64,000 bases of DNA from Noviherbaspirillum humi (lineage in GTDB: Bacteria; Pseudomonadota; Gammaproteobacteria; Burkholderiales; Burkholderiaceae_D): positions 101,760 to 165,759 of the forward strand of contig NZ_FZOT01000007.1 in the NCBI RefSeq assembly GCF_900188095.1, given 5' to 3'. Below are positions 40,355-48,208 of this stretch, one piece after another. The translations under genes and the position numbers were made by a program. Within the stretch, counting starts at the first letter, position 1. Each line of letters opens with the position of its first letter. The notes beneath the pieces were generated by a model. That model saw only the letters and a program-made list of their open reading frames with translations. It had not been told where the DNA came from and did not search any database.

Positions 40355-40930
40355 CTACAGGCAGTTGACGACGACGTTAGTGACGTTGCCGGCGCCCATC
40401 ACTGCGGTGCCGTTCGTGACGCTGCAGGTCTGGCCGGCGGGCTGGGTCAGCACCGCGACGCCGTACGACGTGCCATCCGCCACCGCGGTCGGGAAGACGA
40501 AGCTGGTGCTGCCGGCGGCGACGCTGACGGTGTCGGTGCCGTTGGCCAGCACCAGGCCGCTGCCGGTCAGGCCGTTGACGCTGCCGCCCAGGGTATAGGT
40601 ATTGGCGGTGCAGGTGACGTTCACGTAATCGACGGGGACGCCCGACGAGGTGCCGGACGCGTTCACCAGGCCGCAGGTGAGGCGCGCTGGCTGAGACTGA
40701 ATGGTGACCGAATAGGCGGACTGGTTGCCGATCTGGTTCGGGAACTTGTAGGAGGTGGCATTGGCCGGCACGGAGACGGTGGATCCGCCGTTGGCCAGCA
40801 CCAGTCCGTTGGTGGTGAGGCCGCTGACGGTGCCGCCGAGATCGACGCCGGAATAGCCGCCGCAGGCGGCGAGGCTGGAAATGAGCGCGGCGGCCGCTGC
40901 CAGGCGCAAGGAAGTGGTACTTGTTTTCAT
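40355..40930 (-). CDS. Secreted lipoprotein with two beta-repeats (copy B)
   Basis: A 191-residue lipoprotein. The signal peptide ends at the lipobox SLAAC (Cys23), followed by GGYSG. The mature part is two repeats of about 80 residues, each opening with a GGTVSGLTTNGLVLANGGST-like segment and ending in a Cys-containing PAxxTCxVxNxxG block (IQSQPARLTCGLVNASGTSS; AVLTQPAGQTCSVTNG). The two Cys per repeat probably pair in the periplasm or outside. Function unknown. It is a clear sister of the protein encoded 78 bases upstream, pointing to gene duplication. Confidence 0.85.
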   Translation of the reverse strand: MKTSTTSLRLAAAAALISSLAACGGYSGVDLGGTVSGLTTNGLVLANGGSTVSVPANATSYKFPNQIGNQSAYSVTIQSQPARLTCGLVNASGTSSGVPVDYVNVTCTANTYTLGGSVNGLTGSGLVLANGTDTVSVAAGSTSFVFPTAVADGTSYGVAVLTQPAGQTCSVTNGTAVMGAGNVTNVVVNCL

Positions 40931-41008
40931 GTTCTTACCCTGAATTCATTGTGGCTGACGGCGCCGGCCGGCGGAGCTTCCGGCCGGCGCGGGCACCCGG
41001 TGCGCAAG

Positions 41009-41596
41009 CTAGATGCAGCTGACCTGGACGCTGGTGACGTCGCTCTGGCCGACGAAGGAAGCGCCGTTGGCCACGGTGCAGGTTTGACCGGCCGGCTGGG
41101 TCAGCACGGTCACGCCGTAGGACGAGCCCTCGCCCACCTTGGCCGGGAATACGAAGCTGGTGCTGTTGGCGGGAACGGAAACGTTGTCGCTGCCGTTGGC
41201 CAGCACCAGGCCGCTGGCGACCAGGCCGGTGACACTGCCGCCCACGCTGTGCGCCGGAGCGCAGGTGACCGCGATATTCGTGATATCGCCAACGGCGGTG
41301 CCGGTAGCATTGGCCACGCGGCAGACCAGGCCGGTGGGCTGGGTCTTCACCGACACGGCATAGGTGCCGCCGAGGGTGAGGCGGCCGGTGAAGGTGAAGG
41401 CGGTGCTGTTGGCGGCCACGGCGAGGTTGCTGCCGCCGCTGGTGAGGACCAGGCCGTCGGCGGTGAGGCCGCTGATGGTGCCGCTCAGCAGGGCGCCGGT
41501 CACGCTGGAACTGCCGCCGCAGGCGGCGAGGCCGACGCTGGCTGCGACGGCCAGGAGGGCGGCGGCGCGGCGCGACGGCCAAAACGCATTGCTCAT
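41009..41596 (-). CDS. Secreted lipoprotein with two beta-repeats (copy A)
   Basis: A 195-residue lipoprotein, paralogous to the downstream gene. The lipobox is GLAAC (Cys near residue 26), followed by GGSSS. It has the same two-repeat architecture: ISGLTADGLVLTSGGSN and VTGLVASGLVLANGSDNVSV, each with FVFPAKVGEGSSYGVTVLTQ-like strands and a terminal cysteine pair (LVCRVANATG, VTCAP; QTCTVANG, VSCI). Similar repeat modules occur in large Burkholderiales surface or extracellular proteins. The ATG at 41596 has a GGAGT-like site. Its partner and role are unknown. Confidence 0.85.
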   Translation of the reverse strand: MSNAFWPSRRAAALLAVAASVGLAACGGSSSVTGALLSGTISGLTADGLVLTSGGSNLAVAANSTAFTFTGRLTLGGTYAVSVKTQPTGLVCRVANATGTAVGDITNIAVTCAPAHSVGGSVTGLVASGLVLANGSDNVSVPANSTSFVFPAKVGEGSSYGVTVLTQPAGQTCTVANGASFVGQSDVTSVQVSCI

Positions 41597-41764
41597 CTGT
41601 ATGACTCCGGTTTTTCAATGTGGGCTTGCTGGCAAGCCAAAAAAATGGGTGCCCAAGGATACATCGGCTTCAGGCCGGTTGCCGATGCCTTGGCGGATTT
41701 TTTACCCATATTTTCAATTCGGACTGCAAAAAAACCGCCAAATCCCGCTTTGCGCCGGGCGCCG

Positions 41765-43072
41765 TCAGGCCGGCTGCCGCGCCGGGCGTCCCGCCAGCAG
41801 CAGCGCCGCCAGGGTCAGCACGGCGGAGGCCGCCAGGTAATAGCCGACGTGGCCGAGGCCGTAATGGGTCGCCAGCCAGGTGGCGGCATAGGGAGCGAGC
41901 GAGGCGCCGAGGATGCCGCCGATGTTGAAGGTGAGCGAGGCGCCGGTATAGCGCACCGCCGGCGGGAACATCTCCGACAGCATGGTGCCGAGGGGTCCGT
42001 AGGTCAGGCCCATCAGGCCCAGGCCGACGGCGAGGAACAGCATCACCGCCGCAACGTTGCCGGCCACGAACAAGGCCGACATCGACAGGCCGAAGACGGC
42101 GATGCCGACGGTGGCGACGATCAGCGCCAGGCGCCTTCCATGGCGGTCGGCCAGCACCGCGGACACCGGGATGGTGAGGGCGAAGAACAGCACCGCGAAC
42201 AATTGCAGCAGCAGGAATTCGCGGCGGGAGTACCCGAGCGCGGACGTGCCCCAGCTCAGCGCGAACACCGTCATCAGGTAGAACAGCACGAAGGTGGCGA
42301 GCGCGATCAGCGTACCGAGCACCAGCGCGCCGGCATGGCCGCCGAACACCTCCATCACCGGCACCTTCACCCGCTCGTGCCGGTCCAGCACCTTCTGGAA
42401 CTCCGGCGTTTCGGTGATCTTCAGGCGCACGTACAGGCCGACGATGACCAGCAGCGCGCTGGCCAGGAAGGGAATGCGCCAGCCGTAGCTGAAGAACTGC
42501 GCCTCGCTCAGGACTTCACCCAACAGCAGGAAGGTGCCGCCGGACAGGAAGAAGCCGATCGGCGCGCCGAGCTGGGGAAACATGCCGTACCAGGCGCGCT
42601 TGCCGGGCGGCGCATTTTCAGTCGCCAGCAGCACCGCCCCACCCCATTCGCCGCCGAGGCCGAGGCCCTGGCCGAAGCGGCACATGGCCAGCAACAGCGG
42701 CGCCATCGTGCCGATGGCGGCATAGGTCGGCAGGAGGCCGATGACGACGGTGGAAATGCCCATGGTGAGCAGCGCCGCCACCAGGGTCGCCTTGCGGCCG
42801 ATGCGGTCGCCGTAGTGGCCGAAGATTGCCGAGCCTACCGGCCGGGCGAAGAAGGCGATGGCGAAGGTCGCCAGCGACTGCAGCGTGGCGGCGGTCGCAT
42901 CCGACGACGGGAAGAACAGCTTCGGGAACACCAGCACCGCGGCGGTGGCGTAGATGTAGAAGTCGAAAAACTCGATGGTGGTGCCGATGAGGCTGGCGAA
43001 CAGGACGTTGGCCGGCGAATTGACCGGGCCGGCGGCCGCCGGCGATGCTGACATGACTGCTTTGGAATTCAT
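41765..43072 (-). CDS. MHS-family metabolite/H+ symporter (MFS)
   Basis: A 435-residue inner-membrane transporter of the metabolite:H+ symporter family, whose members import shikimate, proline/betaine, citrate or 2-oxoglutarate. Hallmarks: SLIGTTIEFFDFYIYATAAV in helix 1, FFARPVGSAIFGHYGDRIGR (loop 2-3), RFGQGLGLGGEWGGAVLLAT in helix 4, and YGMFPQLGAPIGFFLSGG. The ATG is at 43072, though 43054 is an alternative and neither has a strong site. It lies 89 bases downstream of a MarR-type regulator on the same strand, which probably controls it. The substrate is unknown, perhaps an aromatic or organic acid. Confidence 0.93.
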   Translation of the reverse strand: MNSKAVMSASPAAAGPVNSPANVLFASLIGTTIEFFDFYIYATAAVLVFPKLFFPSSDATAATLQSLATFAIAFFARPVGSAIFGHYGDRIGRKATLVAALLTMGISTVVIGLLPTYAAIGTMAPLLLAMCRFGQGLGLGGEWGGAVLLATENAPPGKRAWYGMFPQLGAPIGFFLSGGTFLLLGEVLSEAQFFSYGWRIPFLASALLVIVGLYVRLKITETPEFQKVLDRHERVKVPVMEVFGGHAGALVLGTLIALATFVLFYLMTVFALSWGTSALGYSRREFLLLQLFAVLFFALTIPVSAVLADRHGRRLALIVATVGIAVFGLSMSALFVAGNVAAVMLFLAVGLGLMGLTYGPLGTMLSEMFPPAVRYTGASLTFNIGGILGASLAPYAATWLATHYGLGHVGYYLAASAVLTLAALLLAGRPARQPA

Positions 43073-43161
43073 GGAAATTGCGGGAGGTAAATGGCCGGCG
43101 CACGGACCGCCGGCGGAACGAAGAAATCAGGGGATGGAACCATGACGGCAGGCGTCGCCGC

Positions 43162-43659
43162 TTAGGCGCTTTCCCGGTCGCGCTCGCGGTTCTGCGCACC
43201 CATGTTCTCGCGCATGCTGCCGAGCGTGGCGCCGAGCGAATCGACCTGCTGCCGGCCCAGGCTGCGCAGGGCGTCCGCATGGATGGAGCGGATGACGTCA
43301 TTGATGGCGGCCAGATGCGGCGCGGCGGCCTTGGTCAGGTACAGCTTGTAAGCGCGGCGGTCGTCCGGATCGGGCAGGCGCTCCACCATGCCGGCCGCTT
43401 CCAGCTGGTCGATCAGGCGCGCCAGGGTGATCGGCTGCACTTCCAGCATGGCGGCCAGCTCCACCTGGCGCAGTCCCTCGTTGCGCGACAGGTAGAGCAG
43501 CGCACGGGCCTGGGCGAGGGTCAGCGAGCTGCGGCCGAGCCGGCGCTCGAAGGCGCGCCGCATCATGCGGGATACGTCCTGGATCAGGAAACCGATATCG
43601 AAATTGTTGCCGCCGGAGCGGGAAGAAGTCGTACGCGAACTGCTTGAGCTTGAATTCAT
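43162..43659 (-). CDS. MarR family transcriptional regulator
   Basis: A 165-residue winged-helix regulator. It has a Ser-rich N-terminal tail (MNSSSSSSRTTSSRSGG), then the MarR core: FERRLGRSSLTLAQARALLY, recognition region LEVQPITLARLIDQLEAAGM, and the wing VERLPDPDDRRAYKLYLTKA with the conserved DxRR. MarR proteins usually repress until a phenolic or other ligand binds. The ATG is at 43659. The AT-rich stretch at 43665-43705 upstream probably holds its promoter and operator, though no perfect palindrome stands out. It precedes the MHS transporter gene and likely regulates it. Confidence 0.92.
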   Translation of the reverse strand: MNSSSSSSRTTSSRSGGNNFDIGFLIQDVSRMMRRAFERRLGRSSLTLAQARALLYLSRNEGLRQVELAAMLEVQPITLARLIDQLEAAGMVERLPDPDDRRAYKLYLTKAAAPHLAAINDVIRSIHADALRSLGRQQVDSLGATLGSMRENMGAQNRERDRESA

Positions 43660-43747
43660 GGGCCGGGGCGATATCCGAATATAGTAAGCAAACGGTATTA
43701 TATGCATACCACCGACAGCTCGCCAAGAGGCAATGGCGCGGCGAAAC

Positions 43748-44002
43748 TCAGGGCACGAGCCCGCCGAAGTCTTCCGCTAGCAGCCGCCGCACGAGATCCG
43801 CCCTTGCCCCCCATGCGGCGGCGTCGATGCCGACCCGGCTGCGGCGCGGCGATCGTTCCAGCACCTTGTCGCGCAGCGCGGCATCGTCGAGTCCGGCGAG
43901 CGACTCGGTGTAGGCGTCGATTGCCGTCAGCAGATAGATTTCGAGCAGGGGATCGCTGGCCGCCCTTTCGGCCAAATGCATCAACAGGGATTCGCTTCGC
44001 AT
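43748..44002 (-). CDS. Unknown small protein
   Basis: An 84-residue soluble helical protein starting MRSESLLMHLAERAASDPLL. The ATG at 44002 follows GGGAG. It continues EIYLLTAIDAYTESLAGLDD and ends RRLLAEDFGGLVP. No membrane segment or known motif is visible. It lies just upstream of the MarR gene on the same strand but 88 bases away. Function unknown. Confidence 0.6.
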   Translation of the reverse strand: MRSESLLMHLAERAASDPLLEIYLLTAIDAYTESLAGLDDAALRDKVLERSPRRSRVGIDAAAWGARADLVRRLLAEDFGGLVP

Positions 44003-44130
44003 ATCAGCTCCCGATGGCAATGTAAGGTGCATGACACAGACTGTGAGCGCATATGCCCAACAGGCGGTATTGCGATAATGCGGCGCGTCGAACACCATTT
44101 AGCTGTTCCCGTCAGCATCAACAGGCGTCA

Positions 44131-44319
44131 ATGCCCAACCCAGAAAATCACGTTTCACCCGGCATGTTCGAATTCCTGCGGCTGTTCAACCAGCTCGCAC
44201 CAGAGGACCAGATAGCGATAAGCCGGGTAGTCTCGGTGCTCGCCAATTTCCAGCCGGACGAGGCGCTCACCATGGAAGAACTCCAGGCCCTGTTCGAACT
44301 CGCCAAGCGCATGCAGTGA
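44131..44319 (+). CDS. Unknown small protein, 62 residues
   Basis: A small acidic helical protein (MPNPENHVSPGMFEFLRLFN then QLAPEDQIAISRVVSVLANF). The ATG at 44131 has ACAGG nine bases upstream; ATG 44164 is an alternative. The sequence is well-formed and ends in two helices (MEELQALFELAKRMQ), but I do not recognise a family. It is divergent from the 84-residue gene and convergent with the GGDEF/EAL gene. Confidence 0.55.
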   Translation: MPNPENHVSPGMFEFLRLFNQLAPEDQIAISRVVSVLANFQPDEALTMEELQALFELAKRMQ

Positions 44320-44494
44320 GCCGGCCGATCGGCCGCATCAGCATCGCCCACCTGGGCGGCCTCGACCCGATTCGGGAATTCGCCTGACCGCCCTCAACCG
44401 TTGATTCCACCGCGCCTCGCGGGTTCCGGCAGGCAGGCCTGCGCCAGAAGGCAGGCGGTTGGGCAGGTGGGAAACGCAGTGATGCCGCGGCGAG

Positions 44495-46846
44495 TCAGCG
44501 CAGAATCGCACCGCCAGCAGATTCGGGCGGTGCGGATACCGCCGCGGAGCGCGCCAGCCAGGCAGGCAGGTCCTGAGCCGGCATCGGGCGGGCGATACCG
44601 TAGCCTTGCGCGACGTCGCAGCCATGCTCCATCAGCCAGCGCAGATCGGCGCTGTCCTCCACGCCCTCGGCGACCACCTTGAGCGAGAGCGCATGGCACA
44701 GCATGATGGTGGAATCGACGATGGCCGCGTCGCGGCCGGATGCGGCGACGCCGGCAATGAAGCTGCGGTCGATCTTGAGCTCGTCCACCGGCAGGGTCTT
44801 GAGGTAGGCGAGCGAGGCCTGGCCCACGCCGTAATCATCAATGGACAGCGCCACGCCCAGCGCGGAGAGCGCGGCGAGCTGGCCGCGCGCGGCAACCGGA
44901 TCGTCCATCAGCGCGCTCTCGGTGATTTCCAGGCACAGCCGGTGCGGCTTGACGCCGTGCTTTCCGAGCAGCCGCTCCACCTCGGCAGCCAGCGACGGAT
45001 TGAGCAGGTCGGCCGCAGACAGGTTGGCCGACGCGATCAGGTCCAGTCCGGCGGACTGCCACTGCGCCGCCTCGGCCAGCACCCGGTCCAGCATCCAGGG
45101 CGTGATCTCGCGGATGAAGCCGGTCTGCTCGGCGAAGGGAATGAAGCGGCCCGGCGGCACCATGCCGCGCTGCGGATGGCGCCAGCGCAGCAGCGCTTCC
45201 GCCGCCACGATGCGCCCGGAGTGCAGCTCCAGCTTGGGCTGATAATGCATCTCGAACTCCTGCTCGCTCATGGCGCGGCGCATCTCGCCGATCAGCGACA
45301 GCTGTTCCGGCTGCGGCTCGGCGCCCTGATCGGAGGTGAATCCGACCGGCACGCGGCGGCGCTTGGCGGAGAGCACCGCCAATTCTGCCCGGCGCAGCAG
45401 GCTGTCGGCATCCGCGCCGTCTTCCGGATACAGGGCCACGCCGACGGAACAGGAAATGTCCAGCTGCTGGCCGTCGAGCATCACCGGGTCTGCCAGGGCG
45501 GCCACCAGTTCATGCGCGAAGCCGGTGGCATGTGCGCGGCTTGCATCCGGCAGAACGAAGGCGAACTGGTCCGCCCACAGCCGCGCGGTGAGCGCATGCT
45601 CGCCCGAGGCGCGCGGCAGCCGCGCCGCGATCTCGCGCAGCAGGCGATCGCCGACGCCATGGCCGAGCGCGGTGTTGATCAGGGCGAAGCGGTCCAGGTT
45701 CAGCACCGCCACTGCGCCCTGGCGGCTTTGCATCATGCCTTCGATTTCCTGCAGCAGGCGGGTACGGTTGGGCAGATCGGTGAGCGGGTCCACGTAGGCG
45801 AGGCGCTCGATGCGTTCCTCGCGCTGGGCGATGCCGGCACGCATGCGGTCGAAGGACAGACCCAGCTGTCCGATTTCGTCGGCCGGCAGCCTGGGCACCG
45901 CCAGGTCGTAGTCGCCCGCCTCGATGCGGCGCGCGGCGGCGGCGAGGTGGTTGAGGGGACGTACGATGCGGCGGGCAAACAGCACGCTGCCGAGGATGAA
46001 CACCGCGACACCGCCCGCCGTCAGCAGCAGCAGCGTGCGCAGCAGCGCCTGGAACGGTTCCTCCACCTGCTGCACCGCGCGCTGCAGCACGACGCTGGTG
46101 CGCGGCTCGATCGGCAGCAGCAAGGATTGATAAGCCTGTCCGCTGATCTCCACCGCCTTGGCGGGATGCGACAGCAGGCCGGGCAGCGCGGCAGCCAGCG
46201 CGGATCGCTGCGGCGGCGTCAGCGAAGTTGCGAGCAGCACCGGCGCGCCTTCGCCGCGATGCGCCACCGAGACCACCAGCCCGGTCGTTCCGGCCAATTC
46301 CTGCGTCCAGCCGTCGTCGACCTCGAAGCCCATGGCCACCCACGCGATGCGCGTCGGCGCCAGCACCGGCACCATGACCACGTGATAAAGCCGGCCGTTC
46401 TTCATCTGCTTGAAGCCGGCGCTCCTGCCGCCCGCTTCCGCCTGGGCCAGGAGGTCGGGAAAGGGAAAGGCCTCGTCCGGACCGGTGCGGCGCTGGGTAC
46501 TGGCGATCAGGCGGCCATCGCGGCCGACCGCCATCATCACCCGGGCGCCGATGCGCCGGCCGTGGTTATGGATGACCGAGCCGACCGTCTCACGGTCCTG
46601 GGTGGCGATCGCCTCGCGGAAGGCGAAGTCGGCCGACAGCACGGTCGCGGCGGTATCGAGCTGGCGCTGGTTGTGCTGCAGCAGCCGCTGGAAGACGTTC
46701 GCGCCCAGCCCGAGCTCGCGCTGCAGTTCATCGTTGACGATGCGCTCGCCGCTGGTCACCACCAGCAGCATCACCATGGTCATCACCGCCGCCAGCAGGC
46801 CGACGAAAACGAAGACGATGCGATGCTTGAGCGACGAAAAAACCAT
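44495..46846 (-). CDS. Membrane sensor with HAMP, degenerate GGDEF and intact EAL: c-di-GMP phosphodiesterase
   Basis: A 783-residue inner-membrane protein. Membrane segments at about 9-32 and 265-290 bracket a periplasmic double-dCache-like sensor. HAMP follows (about 290-345), then GGDEF (about 350-505) and EAL (about 520-770). The GGDEF signature is replaced by WADQF, so no synthase activity is expected. The EAL motifs are intact: EALLRWRHP, CLEITESAL, DDYGVGQASL, LKIDRSFI, VAEGVED, QGYGIARP. It should degrade c-di-GMP in response to a periplasmic signal. The start at 46846 gives a clean membrane N-terminus; ATG 46864 would overlap the previous gene. It is the last gene of a three-gene operon with a cupredoxin-like protein. 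Confidence 0.92.
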   Translation of the reverse strand: MVFSSLKHRIVFVFVGLLAAVMTMVMLLVVTSGERIVNDELQRELGLGANVFQRLLQHNQRQLDTAATVLSADFAFREAIATQDRETVGSVIHNHGRRIGARVMMAVGRDGRLIASTQRRTGPDEAFPFPDLLAQAEAGGRSAGFKQMKNGRLYHVVMVPVLAPTRIAWVAMGFEVDDGWTQELAGTTGLVVSVAHRGEGAPVLLATSLTPPQRSALAAALPGLLSHPAKAVEISGQAYQSLLLPIEPRTSVVLQRAVQQVEEPFQALLRTLLLLTAGGVAVFILGSVLFARRIVRPLNHLAAAARRIEAGDYDLAVPRLPADEIGQLGLSFDRMRAGIAQREERIERLAYVDPLTDLPNRTRLLQEIEGMMQSRQGAVAVLNLDRFALINTALGHGVGDRLLREIAARLPRASGEHALTARLWADQFAFVLPDASRAHATGFAHELVAALADPVMLDGQQLDISCSVGVALYPEDGADADSLLRRAELAVLSAKRRRVPVGFTSDQGAEPQPEQLSLIGEMRRAMSEQEFEMHYQPKLELHSGRIVAAEALLRWRHPQRGMVPPGRFIPFAEQTGFIREITPWMLDRVLAEAAQWQSAGLDLIASANLSAADLLNPSLAAEVERLLGKHGVKPHRLCLEITESALMDDPVAARGQLAALSALGVALSIDDYGVGQASLAYLKTLPVDELKIDRSFIAGVAASGRDAAIVDSTIMLCHALSLKVVAEGVEDSADLRWLMEHGCDVAQGYGIARPMPAQDLPAWLARSAAVSAPPESAGGAILR

Positions 46847-46847
46847 C

Positions 46848-47480
46848 TCAGTAGGCGTCGCCATCCATCCGGGGCTTGACCTCGCGCGGCTTCACGTCCA
46901 GCGCCAGGCTCACCCGGGTGACGCCATCGCCGATCACGACCTCGCGCGCGGCAATTCGTGCGGTCTGGCGCGGATGCCAGAGCTGCAGCCGGTAGCGTCC
47001 GGCCGGGACGTTGGCGATCGCCGCCCGCCCGCCGGCGGCCGACTTGGCGAAATACGGGGAATCCGTCACCAGCACATGCGCCTCCATCCAGTCGTGGATG
47101 TTGCAGCCGATGACGATCTCCCCCGGTTTGTCGAACACCACCGGCTGATTCGGCTTGCCGGCATACAGCTTGATCTCGAACACCTTGGCCGGCGAGAACG
47201 AGTAGACGTGGTGCTTGACGCTGTCGTTGTTCGGAAAATCGATCGGCGTACCGGTGCGGACGACGCTGACATGGGGCAGGAACTCGCGGCCGCGCTGCTC
47301 GATGTTGACGGCGCGCGCGGCGGCGTGCCTGGCGCCGGAAGCCGCGGCCAGCGGTTCGAGCACGACCGCCGCGTCTTCGACGCCGCCGCCGGCGCCGGTC
47401 ACCATGGCTTCGAGGGTGCCGGCCTGCGCCGCCGCGCAACAGGCCAGCGTCAGCGCGAGCGCCGCGCCCGGCAAGGTCAT
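46848..47480 (-). CDS. Periplasmic cupredoxin-like protein (methylamine-utilisation type)
   Basis: A 210-residue secreted protein with a signal peptide (MTLPGAALALTLACCAAAQA). The cupredoxin core at about 60-140 has type-1 copper ligands: His in DSVKHHVYSFSPAK, and Cys, His and Met in IGCNIHDWMEAHVLV. The C-terminal 65 residues form a beta-sandwich-like carboxypeptidase-regulatory-type domain (AIANVPAGRYRLQLWHPR). Such proteins are often annotated as methylamine utilisation proteins, without proof. The ATG overlaps the stop of the upstream gene by one base pair step (ATGA), so translation is coupled. It could pass a redox or copper signal to the sensor encoded next. Confidence 0.88.
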   Translation of the reverse strand: MTLPGAALALTLACCAAAQAGTLEAMVTGAGGGVEDAAVVLEPLAAASGARHAAARAVNIEQRGREFLPHVSVVRTGTPIDFPNNDSVKHHVYSFSPAKVFEIKLYAGKPNQPVVFDKPGEIVIGCNIHDWMEAHVLVTDSPYFAKSAAGGRAAIANVPAGRYRLQLWHPRQTARIAAREVVIGDGVTRVSLALDVKPREVKPRMDGDAY

Positions 47481-47929
47481 TTCTCGACCTTCATGGCGGG
47501 CGCGATCTGCCATAACTCGGTGGCCAGGGCGCCGTCGCGGTAGGTCAGCACATGCCATACCTTGAGCGGCAGGAGGCCGCCATACTCTGCCCGGGCGGCG
47601 ATCGATGCACCCTTCGGATTGGTGAAGCTCTCCAGTTCGCCGACCACTGCCGGACGCGGATTGCCCTGGTTGATGGCGATGAACTTCTGCCACACTGCCC
47701 GGATCTCCGCCTTGCCCCGGTAGCGTCCGTCGAGCGGCCCGCCGACCCAGTCCATGTACGCGTCATCCTCGTAATCGGCCATCAGGGAATCGAGATCGCC
47801 GGCGGCGATAGCCTTCAGATGGGTCTTGGCGCGTGCTTCGTCCAGCGGGCCGGCGCTGGCCGGGTTGGCCAGGAAGGAGCCGCACAGCAGGGAAAGCAGC
47901 AGCGTGCGGCGGAGGATGGGACTGATCAT
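47477..47929 (-). CDS. Secreted SnoaL/NTF2-like protein
   Basis: A 150-residue protein with a signal peptide (RRTLLLSLLCGSFLANPASA) and a SnoaL-like NTF2 fold: DEARAKTHLKAIAAGDLDSL, MADYEDDAYMDWVGGPLDG, GKAEIRAVWQKFIAINQG and VWHVLTYRDGALATELWQ. Such small cone-shaped domains bind hydrophobic ligands. The ATG at 47929 starts a three-gene unit with the cupredoxin-like gene (4-base overlap) and the EAL sensor. It may act as a periplasmic ligand-binding input. Function not known. Confidence 0.85.
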   Translation of the reverse strand: MISPILRRTLLLSLLCGSFLANPASAGPLDEARAKTHLKAIAAGDLDSLMADYEDDAYMDWVGGPLDGRYRGKAEIRAVWQKFIAINQGNPRPAVVGELESFTNPKGASIAARAEYGGLLPLKVWHVLTYRDGALATELWQIAPAMKVEK

Positions 47930-48208
47930 GATGGGCCGTTCTTCAGGGGTACGACGTCACCGCCGCCGACCCGCAGTATTGAGTATGCTTAATGTTGCTT
48001 TGAATCATCTAAATGATGAGGCAAACCAGCTTAAATTGCTAGCCAATATTGGTGCAGGAAGGCAGTTTCCCCGTCGATGCGACACCTTGGCACCGCTTTT
48101 GCCAGCGTTCATGCTCGTGCCTGCGGCGTGGCCGGCAGTAACCGGCCCGGCATGAACCAATTCCCTGCCGCGCATGTCGGACGTTAACGTTTTGCTCACA
48201 AAGCATCC

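Noticed and set aside
41622..41647. Hairpin GGCTTGC-TG-GCAAGCC with an A-run as a terminator
   Set aside because: On the minus strand the T-run comes before, not after, the hairpin, and the position is upstream of a gene start.
40352..43051. An 899-codon plus-strand open frame
   Set aside because: It runs antisense through two lipoprotein genes and an MHS transporter; its Gln/His/Arg/Gly-rich composition is typical of reverse-frame shadows.
44606..46879. A 757-codon plus-strand open frame
   Set aside because: Antisense to the EAL sensor gene and of shadow-like composition.
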